From Rhododendron vialii (lineage: Eukaryota; Streptophyta; Magnoliopsida; Ericales; Ericaceae), in the NCBI RefSeq assembly GCF_030253575.1, contig NC_080559.1:32545501-32609500 (forward strand): a DNA stretch of 64,000 nt. Reading direction: 5' to 3'. The translations under genes and the position numbers were made by a program. Positions 12,301 through 23,304 of this stretch are shown here, in pieces. The notes under the pieces are model-generated. The model had not been told where the DNA came from. It ran no database searches and saw only the letters and a program-made list of their open reading frames with translations. Positions within the stretch are counted from its first letter, which is position 1, and each line of letters starts with the position of its first letter.

Positions 12301-12704
12301 GCCAGGAGCGCCCGGAATGAAAATGTATTCAAGGGAAGATTTGATGAACAACATGGGTAACTTCGGTAATGAAGATGCAGATGAAGAAGATGACGATGAT
12401 GAGGCAGATTTCCCCTCAAAATTGGTATCAAAAGAAGACCTTTGTACGATATAGCATAGCGTATGATGAGTAGATTATTTTGCTAACCTTGAAAAGTTTA
12501 TTTCAGGGGAATGTGCTGAAAGAGCGAGAGAGAGCGAGATCAAAGAGCGATTGGAAACAAATAATCACAAAGAAAGTTGTGGACACTGGAGAAGCGCTGA
12601 AGAAACATGCAAACAAGGTCACTGATCGGATACAGAAATGGTGGAAGGGGAAAAAGGCAAGTATGAAGAAGAAGAATTCGAAGTCCAGCAAACCAGAGCT
12701 TTAG
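9359..12704 (+). CDS. MSAP/Canopy-type saposin-like protein (307 aa, 7 exons)
   Basis: Exons 9359-9565, 10504-10614, 10873-10941, 11105-11236, 12145-12222, 12296-12424 and 12507-12704 join in frame. A hydrophobic N-terminus (residues about 7-26, IGVLVLSALIVFTWVPIY) is a signal peptide. Next comes a saposin-like core with paired cysteines (CQVCEKL, NVCNL, CNSKC, ERAC, LLCNKLSKAC). It is followed by a Pro-rich linker, a very acidic stretch (DEEDDDDEAD) and a basic tail. This matches the plant MIR-interacting saposin-like (MSAP) relatives of animal Canopy proteins, ER proteins linked to receptor folding; the plant role is little known. The last four residues are KPEL, which resembles a KDEL-type ER retrieval signal. 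An alternative reading through intron 1 would stop soon after the splice site. Confidence 0.85.
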
Positions 12705-13443
12705 AGTTGACACTTTTGTAAGAAGAGAGAGGACAATTTTAGTTTCTCATAGGATAACTTAGTTTCTACGAGGCATTACAAGGCACGCACCAAAAAACCT
12801 CACACTTGAATATCCATATCAAAATGATATGAAACCAAATCGGATTTTCTGGTTCCCTGGTGGCCGGTGGGTGTTTAATCAGCTCTGGGAAATTTTGTCA
12901 ACCAAGTCTTTTGTTCTGTCTTTCTCAGATGAATTTGGACTGTTATCACTGATGTTATTTTCGCTTATAATGGATTGGATCTTCCTCTAAGTAACACAAA
13001 GAAATGTCACTTTTGCCTGAGTTTATTTTACAAGAAAGTGAAGGGGAAGGATAAAAAAGTCCTTGTTTTGTGCATGTTTTTTAAGTTATACTAACATAAA
13101 ACCCGTGCTATCAGGCTATAGAGATTCCAAGTATACCCGGTTATGTACAACCTAATGAAATTTGCAACCCAGAAGCAAACACCACATTCAGCTGGATCTT
13201 ATTGTAGGACACCTCCTTGATGCAGAATCAAATTCCAAGTTTACAGATGCATCAGCCGTCGGGCGATTTTTCCCAGTCTCAAAAAAAAAAAAAAGAGTTT
13301 ACAGATGCATCTAAAATCGATGTGACAACCTTTGGGATCTAACGCTAAATACCCCTATTTGTGAAGTTGTTTTGAATTTCACCATAAACATTTTACATGC
13401 TTTTCATCTATCCAAACACGAAAAAACATAATTAAATATAGCA
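12705..13443. other. Intergenic spacer
   Basis: This holds the 3' flank of the MSAP-like gene followed by AT-rich spacer. I see no gene. A 12-bp sequence TTAAATATAGCA at 13432-13443 is the left target duplication of the SINE that follows. Confidence 0.6.
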
Positions 13444-13650
13444 AACCTCAATGAGTTGGCCTGATGTTTTAGACCTGAGACTTAGAAATTTGCTCCCGCC
13501 TGAGATCTCAGGTTTATTCTTCTTGTTAGCAACTTTTGGGGTTACCTCACTTATAAGCGTGTGGAAAGACTGTGGGAGGAGCTGTAACAATCGGTCTGTG
13601 GTGCACGCAAGCTAGCCCGAGACAACCTGGACTATAAAAAAAATAAAAAT
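13444..13650 (+). mobile_element. tRNA-derived SINE with 12-bp target duplication
   Basis: The element has a tRNA-like head: a box A-like GTTGGCCTGATGTTTTAGAC near 13455 and a box B-like AGATCTCAGGTTTATT near 13503. A non-tRNA body follows, with a short A-rich tail (TATAAAAAAAATAAAAA). TTAAATATAGCA occurs perfectly at 13432-13443 and again at 13651-13662, giving both limits. SINEs are transcribed by Pol III and moved by LINE machinery. Confidence 0.8.
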
Positions 13651-14226
13651 TTAAATATAGCAGGCCACAGTACATAAGACATACGTACAACACCTCAAAG
13701 AGATGAGACGTTGTTAGTCCCTCCACGGTTAATTTGACAGGGTTTGCCAATGTTATTAAACTTAAAAGTATAGGGTTTACACTGATAAATAAAAACATAC
13801 AAGGCTTAGTTTGTGTCACGGATAAAACGTTAAGGGTATTTATGCAATTTTCTGAAGACTATAGAGGGGAATATATATTTATCTGCCTCTAACTCTGCCC
13901 TAAAACTCTAATCGATCAACCAACCCAAAATCTCAAATCGAACAAAGCCCGGCTACACCATAAGATCAGGTACCTCTCTCTCTCTCTCTCTCTCTCTAGA
14001 TATCATAATTGGTATTGGTGCCTGTAATCTGTAAAGGAAATTGATGTACAAACCAAAAATAGTAAGAAATTTTATCATCAACTTGATTGGGCCTGATTGA
14101 ATTGTTAGCGGTACCACATGGGTTCATTAAAGAATGTTGGTTTCTTGATTTTCTTGGTTAGCAAGTTTGTTGCATTAGGTTATTGACGTGTGAATTTCGA
14201 TTATGTATTAGTAGATTGGGGCAGTG

Positions 14227-16290
14227 ATGGCGGCAAGATTGCAGCAATTACAGTCCAAGGCATGTCAAGCGTCGCAGTTTGTGGGGAAGCATGGATCTAC
14301 GTACTACAAACAGTTGCTGGAGCAGAACAAACAGTACATTCAGGAGCCACCTACCGTGGAGAAATGCAACCTGTTGTCTAAGCAGTTGTTCTACACTCGA
14401 CTCGCTAGGTAATTCCTTTTGTACTTCAAGTTAAGAGTCTTTTCCTTTCTTGGTTGTTTGTTGAGAGTTGAGGGGGTGTAAACCTACCCAGATATTTTAG
14501 GCGCTTAGAGAGTTGTATAGGCTCTATTTATTGTCCGGTCTCTTTTCGGTATTGTCAGATTTTGGGCCATTTTTTTTGTTTCTCTTTGATTTGTACAGGA
14601 ATGGCGACCCTTTGATGCCTTTCAAAAAATATTTTTACTTGTTAAAAAAATTGAGGATATATGTTCTTAGTTCTTGCAGAGTTGGTTTGTTGGACTTGTT
14701 TGCTGTTTGAGTTTTCTATTTTTCAAGAAACTTAAAAAGATAGGTTGTATTTTAGGCAGGAAGGTAGGAGGTATTGATGTTTGGATGTCAAATGTCACAT
14801 TTAGCTGCCTGATTGATCGAAAAGCTTTGCGTTATGTTACTTGTGTCCATTTAAATGCCTTTCCTTGTAATTCTAAGTTATTATCGCTAGCTTTGTTGGC
14901 ATTCTCTAAAAGCATTACTTATGTTCCCGCTCATCGTAGAAGTCCCACAAGGGTTGTATCTGGTCCTTGAAAGATTACATTGTGGTTGAAGAATTGTGAA
15001 GGTGGGAGAGGCCTAGGTGATTGGCTCTTGCCTAAAACCAATGGTACAGAGAGAGTTTGTTAATTAGTATCTTTAATTCTTGATCATTAGGCATTAGCTA
15101 TTGCTTAATTCTATATCTGGAGAGCAAACACGTCAAGAGTGTTTTTGAGCTGGTTGCATCTGGCAAAAAGTTGAGTTGATTTGACCTTATGACCTGTAAC
15201 AACTTGTTTCTCAGGTTTGGCTACTAGATGTTTATGGTTTTCTAGCGCTAGGGATCGCTGATGTGTCTGATACTTGAGCATGCAATTTAACTTTATTTGT
15301 GTAAATAAAATTCAAGAGGTTCGACTCCTTGATGCTTAGCACTACTCTAGGCCTGGACGTGGTTGCTTCTATTAAATATATGCATGGATTTTGCTGAGGT
15401 TTCCATAAGCTATAGAAATTGTCGATTGTTGGGTCTACCTTTGGGGATTGGGTTTTCTAAGGTTATTTGAGGGAGGGGCATACTTGAGGGTGGGATGCTG
15501 CTTCATGTTGAGATTTGTATTTAATACTGGGTGAATTTTAGGTATCTAGAAACAGAAGGGGTATGAAGTATGCTGCTTACCCTAGAGTGTAATATTTTGA
15601 GCGGAGATTTATGTACTTCAGATGCGATGACTTAGTTAGGATATAGAAAGTCATAAGATAGTTTGGTGTAAGTAAGAATTATATGACATGTGATCTTTTA
15701 ATTTTGGCCAAGTAATCCCTGCGGGTGGATGGACGAGAACAGAGGAAAGGATTGGAATTCATTGAAAATCAAAGGTAGATTTGAAAACAAAAATAAAAAG
15801 TTAGGAACAAAGCGCACAAGAATTGTTTCTAGCTGCATTTCACGAAAAAGAAACTGATAGCTGGGAATCGTTCAATTGCTTTTAATATCATTTCCTTTCT
15901 ATTCTTTGAGCCGAAAATTATGTTACCTGTAAGAACTCTAGTAACTTTCCCCCATCACAATACTTTGCACTACAATTGAATGCCTGTACATTTTACGTCT
16001 GAAAGTTAATCTTCTCATGCAATGAATGGTGTGCCTTTGCCATGCTTGCATGTGTGTTGCTCCTTAATCCACTATATATCTCTAACTTGGTTACTCCTAA
16101 CAGTATTCCTGGTCGAACGGAGACATTCTGGAAGGAACTTGATTTCGTCAAGAATGCATGGAAGAACAGGAAAGATCTGAAGGTTGAGGATGCTGGCATT
16201 GCTGCTCTGTTTGGGCTGGAGTGCTTTGCATGGTTTTGCGCTGGTGAGATTGTTGGAAGGGGATTTACATTCACTGGTTACTATCCATGA
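14227..16290 (+). CDS. Mitochondrial F1Fo-ATP synthase subunit g (122 aa, 2 exons)
   Basis: Exons 14227-14408 and 16104-16290 join in frame. The protein begins MAARLQQLQSKACQASQFVG, has the middle block PTVEKCNLLSKQLFYTRLAR, and ends in a hydrophobic helix with a GxxxG-like pattern (GLECFAWFCAGEIVGRG) and the tail FTGYYP. This is the plant subunit g (ATP20) pattern: one membrane helix in the Fo sector that helps ATP synthase dimerise and shape cristae. Length is typical. A non-coding 5' exon near 13870-13972, ending before GTACC and a CT-repeat, with a 5' UTR intron to about 14213, is plausible. The 1.7-kb coding intron shows no recognised gene. Confidence 0.9.
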
Positions 16291-16299
16291 GAAGAACCA

Positions 16300-18110
16300 C
16301 CACATGGGCAGAAGTGCTGGGGAGATCGATATTTCATATTTGTATGGTTTCTTTCAAACATTTAGGGTGATTTAAATCACTGGTTCTCTACATGAAAGAT
16401 TGAGTTTTCCCGATTTTTTGAAAGTTGAGGAATCAATACTAAGGTCGGTCTGGTCAATAATCCTCAAAATCGGAAATGAGTGAACTGTGTAGTCATTCTA
16501 TCTTGAAGCTACTGCTACTTGTGATTGTCAGAGTTCTGATCCAGGTTTCTATCTGCTTTTACACAATCTTTTGCTTATTCTCTAAACTAACCACATATTG
16601 GTGATAGAGTTTGTTAGTTTGGTTTTCCTTCTTGTTTGTGTGCATCCTTGCCTCCTTGGCTTTGCTCTGATTATTTCCAAATACATGTAGACCCCTTATC
16701 TCCAGATACGTGGGATTCTAACCCGTGGCCGCAAATGATTGGAGAATTAACATTTTAGTTCAGTCACATGATCTTGCATGGTGTCATCTGCACCTATTAG
16801 TTGACTTGCATTCTTGTATTTGTATCTGAAAGTGGAGATGTCGGTTTCTTTCATTATGTTTACGCCTTTATCATGATTAAAGAAAGACATGGAAAAAGAA
16901 CAAGTCCTCCATTTCAGGTCAACGCTACTGCCATCTCTTCCTCTTCTCTGAGCATCTCCAGCTCCCCCTCTTGGCTGTTGAATTTCTTCTATCCATAGTT
17001 CTGCATCAACACTACAGCCAACAGAGAGCTCTTTCACATAGTCCCCAGTCTCTCACTGTTGGTCTTCGACCCCTGTTCTAAGTTCTAACCACACTGTCAC
17101 CATTGGTCTTCGACCCCTGTTCTAAGTTCTAACCAACCCCTGTTCTAAGTTCTAACCGCAAGAGTTCTCTTAAAAGCCCTTCGAACATTTGAGGTTTAAC
17201 CTTAAATGCCGAAAATTGTGTTGTTGGGGTAGGGCCCAGGAGTGCTGCATAATTCTTGCTTGTATGGCTAAGTTTTGGGCGCAACATAATCCGCCGCTTG
17301 AATTTGTCTAACAAATTGAGGATAAAAAAAAAATTGTCTTAACAAATTGTTGGTCGGTTCAATAGGCCACCAGACATTGAGTTATCAAAACGGAAGCAGC
17401 ATCTCTCAATTAACCAGATGAATCTTATCGTTCATTCTTACAGGAGTATTCCAGATCTACGAAGGATGGTATTATCTTCTTGTTGAAATCTGGAAAGCTT
17501 AAAAAAATACTAACATGAAAATTAATACACAATCCTTATGCTCACTCCATTTCCAACAACCAAAATTGGCATGACACAAGTCCCCACCGTTGACTCGATT
17601 TCAACACCTCTCAATTATGGCGATATCAGTCCCAACCTACAATGTGGTATCATACCATTACCAGCCCTACAATGTATCATCTCCAACAAAATGTGCCTCA
17701 ATTGCTGGCCTACAGATGGTTTCCCGTTGTGATTTGGAGAAGTTATCCTTGTGTGACTTGCTGTGTTCAGAATCAGTTTTCCAGAATAGAAGAAAACTCA
17801 CTTCGTTGATGGATTTCGAATCTTGCTAGTAAGATTTTTTTGGGACAAAAACCAAGTCAGTTTTTTCAAATTCCCAAGAAAAAAATATTTAAAAAAAGAA
17901 AGAAGCACAATATCAAAACGATGAGTGCTTGTGTTTTCAGATAATAATGTTATAAAAAGTGTGATTATAATCTGATTCTGACACCACCACTCAGGGTGGA
18001 TCATCAACCTCTTCAAAACTTCTATTTCAACCACAGGATGGATCATCAACCTCTTCAAAACTACGTCAGGGTTAGCATCATTACTGCAGTTGCAGACACG
18101 GCCTTCCACA
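16300..18110. other. Intergenic spacer with short tandem duplications
   Basis: I see no gene. A unit of about 39 bp containing GGTCTTCGACCCCTGTTC is duplicated at 17054-17132, with a partial third copy to 17158. A 38-bp unit containing GGATCATCAACCTCTTC is duplicated at about 17995-18062, just beyond the stop codon of deoxyhypusine synthase and probably within its 3' UTR. Confidence 0.6.
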
Positions 18111-18117
18111 TTTTGTT

Positions 18118-21100
18118 TCAGGCCTTCATCTCAGCAGATCTCATCCCCCTTGCAGCAAATGTTTCGGCAACCAGTAGCGGAAAAGCAATGGTCGCATCGC
18201 AATGTACCTGGTTCAAATCAAATTGAAAGAACAAATGCAGTAGGAATCATACAGTGACTACTGTTAAAACAAGCAAACAAATACCCAAAATGTCAACCAG
18301 TCCACAAAAAAATGTGATTTGAAAACAGTTTCACGCATTACATTTACAGAAACTTTGAGAGAGAGAGAGAGAGAGAGATGAACCTTAACAGTCTTAGCAG
18401 ACCCTCGTATTTTCCCCCATGATACAGCTTCATCAGGACGGGCACCAGAATCACTGCCATCGAACTCTTGTGCTGTATTGATGAAGACAGCATAATCTGC
18501 CCCGTTACGCATCATGTTGGCATTGCATATGTGATGCTTGGGCAGCCCTCCTCCCAGAATTATCATCCCTGTCTTCCTGGGACTTGCATGGACGGCTTCA
18601 CCATTCATAGCTCTAATATCTGTTTATAGGGCTAGCATTTGTCAGTTAATTTCCCAAGCCATCCTATTTGGCCCTGAAAAGAACATTGAAGGGGGGACAT
18701 ATACCTTGCACTACGTCAATTACTAGACCTGGGTTGCGAAAAGAATGGAAGTATAACATGTCCCCCAGTGAGCCATCCGTTAAGCCAGGACAGAAGACTG
18801 GAATATCGTTCTGGGAAACCAACAGTATTAAAGCAATTGTCCAAATCAGCATAAATGACTAAATTGAATAGTTCTACTGTAGTTGATTATGGTAGCAATT
18901 ATCACGCCAGCAGTTTCACACAATAACACAGCCAGATGCTTACTTTTCATATGCTAAATGTTTGACTCACTTGACAAGCCATCCATGCAAGAACAAAACT
19001 TCCTTTCTACGCTCATCAATTCCATTGGAATGCAAAATTTCACATGATAAGTTATATATGTCATCAAAGTATAAGTTCCACAATGATACTTTTCCATGGA
19101 ATACAGATGTTTATATTAGATTTGAACTCTCCATTCTCTAACAACCATCAACACATCAGAAGCATAAGATGAGAGCAGAAGCAGAAACAAGGCTGATCCT
19201 GGAAAGTGCTTGCCCTATATGATTCTTATGTACCACACACAGAAGCATGCTCCTATGTGCATGGATATGCATACTTCTTAGTTGTGTTACGAGTTTGACA
19301 GGAAAGATATTCAGCATGTAAAGCACTCAAACTAGGAATGAATAAAATAGCTCTCATTCAGAAGGTTAGCAAGGAATAGACTTCAATTAGTATGCATGGA
19401 CATTTATTAGGGTACCCTCAGCTGCTTATTAATGGACAATGAAGATCTTATGATGTTCACGGAGTAGTTTCAATGGAGCATGTCTTACAAAGAAAGGAAG
19501 ATTCAGCCTAAGTAAACTGCAAATGCTACAATGTAATTTACCAGGAGAATGCCCTGCAACTAAATCAAAGCTCCCTGCTTACCCAAGCATTATAGAAACT
19601 AACAAAAAAGCAAGCTATATTTTGATTTTTGAAATTTAAACTGCAACCCCCACACCCCCCCACCCCCCCAGAAAAAGAAAAAAGAAAGGAAAAAAGAAAA
19701 GAAGAGAAAAAAAAAGAAGGGGGGAAACAATGATGGTTGTATAATAAGTGAAGTTCATGAGACAAAAGGATAAAGTAAACTCTAGTCTGGAATTGCAATA
19801 TTCTGCTTAAATTCGTAGAAACATACCTTGTATGCCCAGTACAGGTACGAGCTTTCATTATTTATTTCTTTCCCCAAGCGAGCAATAACTTTAGATGGAG
19901 TCCACAATAATCTCTGCAAATCCAAAACAGAAAAGTATAGGATACCAATGTCCAGGAAAGAAGTACACATATAACAGCAAATGGTGGTGTGAGGAGTAGA
20001 TGAGAAAATGTATGTTTCATGTCCTAGTACACAAAGGCATTCGTACATCACATTATACTAACTAGGGAAGATTAAAAAAGTACTCCGTAAGCCTTGACAC
20101 AATCTTGTGTAATTCAAGGGGATATTAATGTGTCAGTAGAACCAAGAAAGTATCACGCATATAATCTCGTCACACATGCAATTCCCACTACCTTCACAGC
20201 CTGCTCTTCCAGCATCTTGTCAAATATTGGAATGATCCAATCCTCAAATTTGCAGTAGTTGTCATTAGGTACCAACAAGTTACCAATGCGGTTTAATCCT
20301 TTCGAGCGTAATTGAGTGCCTGGTAGATAAAAATCACCTTTATATGTTGGTGCAAGGCACTTTATAAGGTCCTCTTCAATACCACCAGCTGTTGTAACCA
20401 CTACATCAACCTGAAAACAGATAAGAACAATTCCAGCAGAGCAAAACGTTAAAATGATCCCATTCTAAAAAAAAAACTAAGATGCACAACCAACACACTC
20501 ACTGTGTCCCATATCGTTTGAAAATTTCAGGATAGAAAAATAAAGCACTTTTGTGCATAAATCTTTGAACCTTTTTGCGGATCTCAATTACTCCGTAGTT
20601 CTTTTGATTGACCCAAACAAATCATAATATTGTGCACGGAAATATTTTTTCTATCCAATTAATGGCACAAGTTTGGAAAATCGGCAAATAATATGGGATA
20701 GAGGGAGTATACATAACACCCTATGTAAGTCCAATACAAAGCCCATTGTTCTTCCTTCCCACATGACTGCAACTTGAGCACAAGTGCACAGCAGTAAAAC
20801 TAATTTCAAGCTATAAGTACATTAAAAAAAAGAAGCAGGGCATTTGCATATCATTCCCTCACCATGTGATGCTGAACAAGATAGCGAACAGTGTCACGAA
20901 CACCAGACGAAATGAGATTTGAAGTGAAACCCAAAAACACCTTACACCTCACCGACTCCCTGTTTACCGGGTCCTTCTCCTCTTCCCCGCAATCCTCCGT
21001 CGGAGACTCATCAGAAAGTCTCCAGTCCAGCTTCAAATACCCAAACAGAAAAATAAAACCACCTCTGAATTGCACATAAATCAAAAAATAATGGATCTTG

Positions 21101-22130
21101 GAAGACACATTAAAACATGGTGCACACTTTTTACTAACTAGCACAAAAATAATCACACATGTATTGAGGTTAACAGCCCCTTCAGAGTGAGGGATCTGAT
21201 AAGAAAAAGCAACAGAAACGATTAGAGTTCCTTACCAAATCACTCATTTGGATTGAATAATTTGGTGAGAAAGTACAAAAACAATAATTTTTGATTGGCT
21301 CTTTACCCTTTCTTAGCACGCCCATTCTCACAATCCAAAGGGGATGTAAACATCACCAAACACGTCAAACTGGAGGCTGAGTTCTCAAATTATTGCTTTG
21401 ATGTTTTTTTTTTCAGTATTATTTACTTTTTGTAATTTTTTTTGAGCTTTGCGTCAATAAATCATTCGTCAAGACTAGAAGAACAAGTAAAGTATAACCA
21501 TGGACCGAAGTTAAAAAAAGTTCACACAGGTCAACAGACAAAAAAGACAAATGCATCAAAAAAATTCATCTTCAGTGAACTTTTGTTAGTAATTGTTTAC
21601 TTTTTATACCCATCTCGTCTGGAGGAATGACCAATCCAAAATGTGACATGAAAAATACGGAATAACAACGCCTAAGTATTTCCCCCAAAACACTCCCTCC
21701 CTCGCAAAATATTTGCCCAGTCCAAGAACTTAAAAATAATAAATTCTTCAAAAGAAAATTTCAATTTTTTTTCAATAATCTACTTGAAAAGAATGTAATT
21801 ATTTTGAAACTCTCGTTACGCGGACCGGAGCAAACATTATGAGAGACGGAAAGAGTAGAAGTCAAAAACAGTAATACAAGTAGTAAAAAACTGTAGCTGA
21901 AAAAAAAAACAGAAACAAACCATTTGATTGACGACTTGAATGGCGTCGCCGAGGCTGGAGGCTTGGAACCCAGTGGAGACCATGGAGCTGAGCAGCTCAG
22001 AATAGTTCACGCCGCGGTTGAAATCGTAGCCCTCAATCTTAATACACGACGACCCTTCCAGACTCTCTGATTCTTTAAACACGACAGAACGAACCGAATC
22101 CAAAGCCGGTTCTCCCATGGCTTCCCCCAT
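18118..22130 (-). CDS. DHS: Deoxyhypusine synthase (371 aa, 7 exons)
   Basis: Exons 22130-21921, 21030-20863, 20410-20192, 19913-19827, 18810-18705, 18619-18384 and 18207-18118 join in frame. The enzyme moves the aminobutyl group of spermidine to one lysine of eIF5A, using NAD+; this is the first step of hypusine formation, in the cytosol. Family landmarks: [95 protein letters not shown] and [18 protein letters not shown]. The lysine of SWGK (about residue 333) is the one that carries the intermediate in the human enzyme. Length is normal. A second ATG four codons in (22118) could also be used. Introns 1 and 2 hold Stowaway-like MITEs. Confidence 0.95.
20496..20709. mobile_element. Stowaway-like MITE in DHS intron 2
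   Basis: The left end CACTCACTGTGTCCCATAT...TTTG and the complement of the right end TACTCCCTCTATCCCATAT...TTTG form terminal inverted repeats of about 25 bp around an AT-rich core of about 160 bp. The CTCCCTC-type terminus is common in plant Stowaway (Tc1/mariner) MITEs. Exact ends are uncertain by a few bases. Confidence 0.6.
21692..21857. mobile_element. Stowaway-like MITE in DHS intron 1
   Basis: The left end ACTCCCTCCCTCGCAAAATA and the complement of the right end TACTCTTTCCGTCTCTCATA align over about 33 bp, ending in CAGTCC/CGGTCC. The CTCCCTCCGTC-type terminus marks this as Stowaway-like. It is short (166 bp) and diverged. Confidence 0.6.
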
Positions 22131-22338
22131 TTTTTTTTATTCTTCTGCCAGAAAACAAAAATAAATAAGAAAACGAAATGGGAGAATGGAATTGAGGAGT
22201 TTTTTCTTGCTGGGTTTTCTCAATTAGGGCTTAGTAAGAAGAGAGTATCCAAACGAAGCGTTAAAAAAAGGCAAAGAGGGGAAAATCAGTCAAAAGCAGC
22301 GCAGTAGTGATTGAGAACTTGTCAAAAACACCGTTGAG

Positions 22339-22344
22339 AAAAAA
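22339..22344 (-). terminator. Pol III T-run after tRNA-Pro
   Basis: Six T residues on the minus strand, six bases beyond the tRNA 3' end, form a normal RNA polymerase III terminator. Confidence 0.75.
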
Positions 22345-22349
22345 CTAAA

Positions 22350-22421
22350 GGGGCGTTCCGAGAATCGAACTCGGGACCTCTCGCACCCAAAGCGAGAATC
22401 ATACCACTAGACCAAACGCCC
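22350..22421 (-). tRNA. tRNA-Pro (anticodon UGG)
   Basis: On the minus strand the 72-nt sequence starts GGGCGTTTGGTCTAGTGGTA and ends GAACGCCCC. The acceptor stem GGGCGTT/AACGCCC pairs fully. The anticodon arm is TCTCGCTTTGGGTGCGAGA with anticodon TGG. The T arm is GTCCCGAGTTCGATTCTCGG AC-type with the usual TTCGA loop. Box A (TGGTCTAGTGG) and box B (GTTCGATTC) are intact. There is no intron and no encoded CCA, as expected for a nuclear plant tRNA. It lies about 220 bp above the DHS start, on the same strand, as an independent Pol III unit. Confidence 0.95.
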
Positions 22422-22429
22422 ACTTTTCT

Positions 22430-23300
22430 TTGTTTTCCGTAAATTAAATGTAATCACTTTATATTCTTCTTGGAACTCCTCCAAGTATACGCCAACCTTT
22501 TTTTTTTTGAAAAACCCACAAGATAGTTATTATTATCATTTTTTTTTTTGGGTAAATGGGGTAGTTATTGTTAGTGAAAGTATTACCACTTCACCCTCTA
22601 CCAATGCCGAGCCTCTTAGAATATGTGATCTTTTAACACCTTTGAGAGCTCCTTATTTCTTCGTTGGAACAAGTTTTTTTAGGGTAAAAAATAGATAACA
22701 ATAGCAACAGAACGCGGGATGAATGAGCGCAGGCAATCGTTCTATCGTATTTCTTTTTTTTTTTTTTTTTTACAGTTATTGTGATTTTTTTTCAATCTCA
22801 AAAGCTTCAAATTGAAGTAAGTTTGTCCGCCTATTTTTAGGTTTTCAAAAAATTCAAAACCATCCATTAAACGTTTGGGCCAGAGATGAATGCACAAAGT
22901 TATGAATCTAAATTTATACTCCTACTTGACTCTATTTTGCAACTGCATAAGTTCATTTCAAGATAATTTTGATACTGCTTTTGTGATAAGTATTGGCAAA
23001 CATACATATGTAACAACAAACAATTGAATGTTTGTCCACCCAACGTTATTAAACTTATGCGTCCACCCAGGGTAACATGTTCCTTAGAATCGCACCACCA
23101 CAGCATCAGAAACTTCGCCGAAAAGAGTAAAAGTTTTCTTTTGAATTCCTAGTTCGAAGTAACAAATCATCACAGGCCTAATAACAAAATTGCATACATT
23201 TTGGATCAATCTTTAAGCTCTGCACCTACCTGTGGTTACTTAATGCTAACAAAATACATAACAAAGGTAGGAAACAGCAGAAGCACGGTGCTGATACCAA
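22430..23300. other. Intergenic spacer
   Basis: AT-rich, with homopolymer runs (T-runs near 22500, 22540 and 22757). I see no gene or clear repeat here. Confidence 0.6.
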
Positions 23301-23304
23301 TCGC

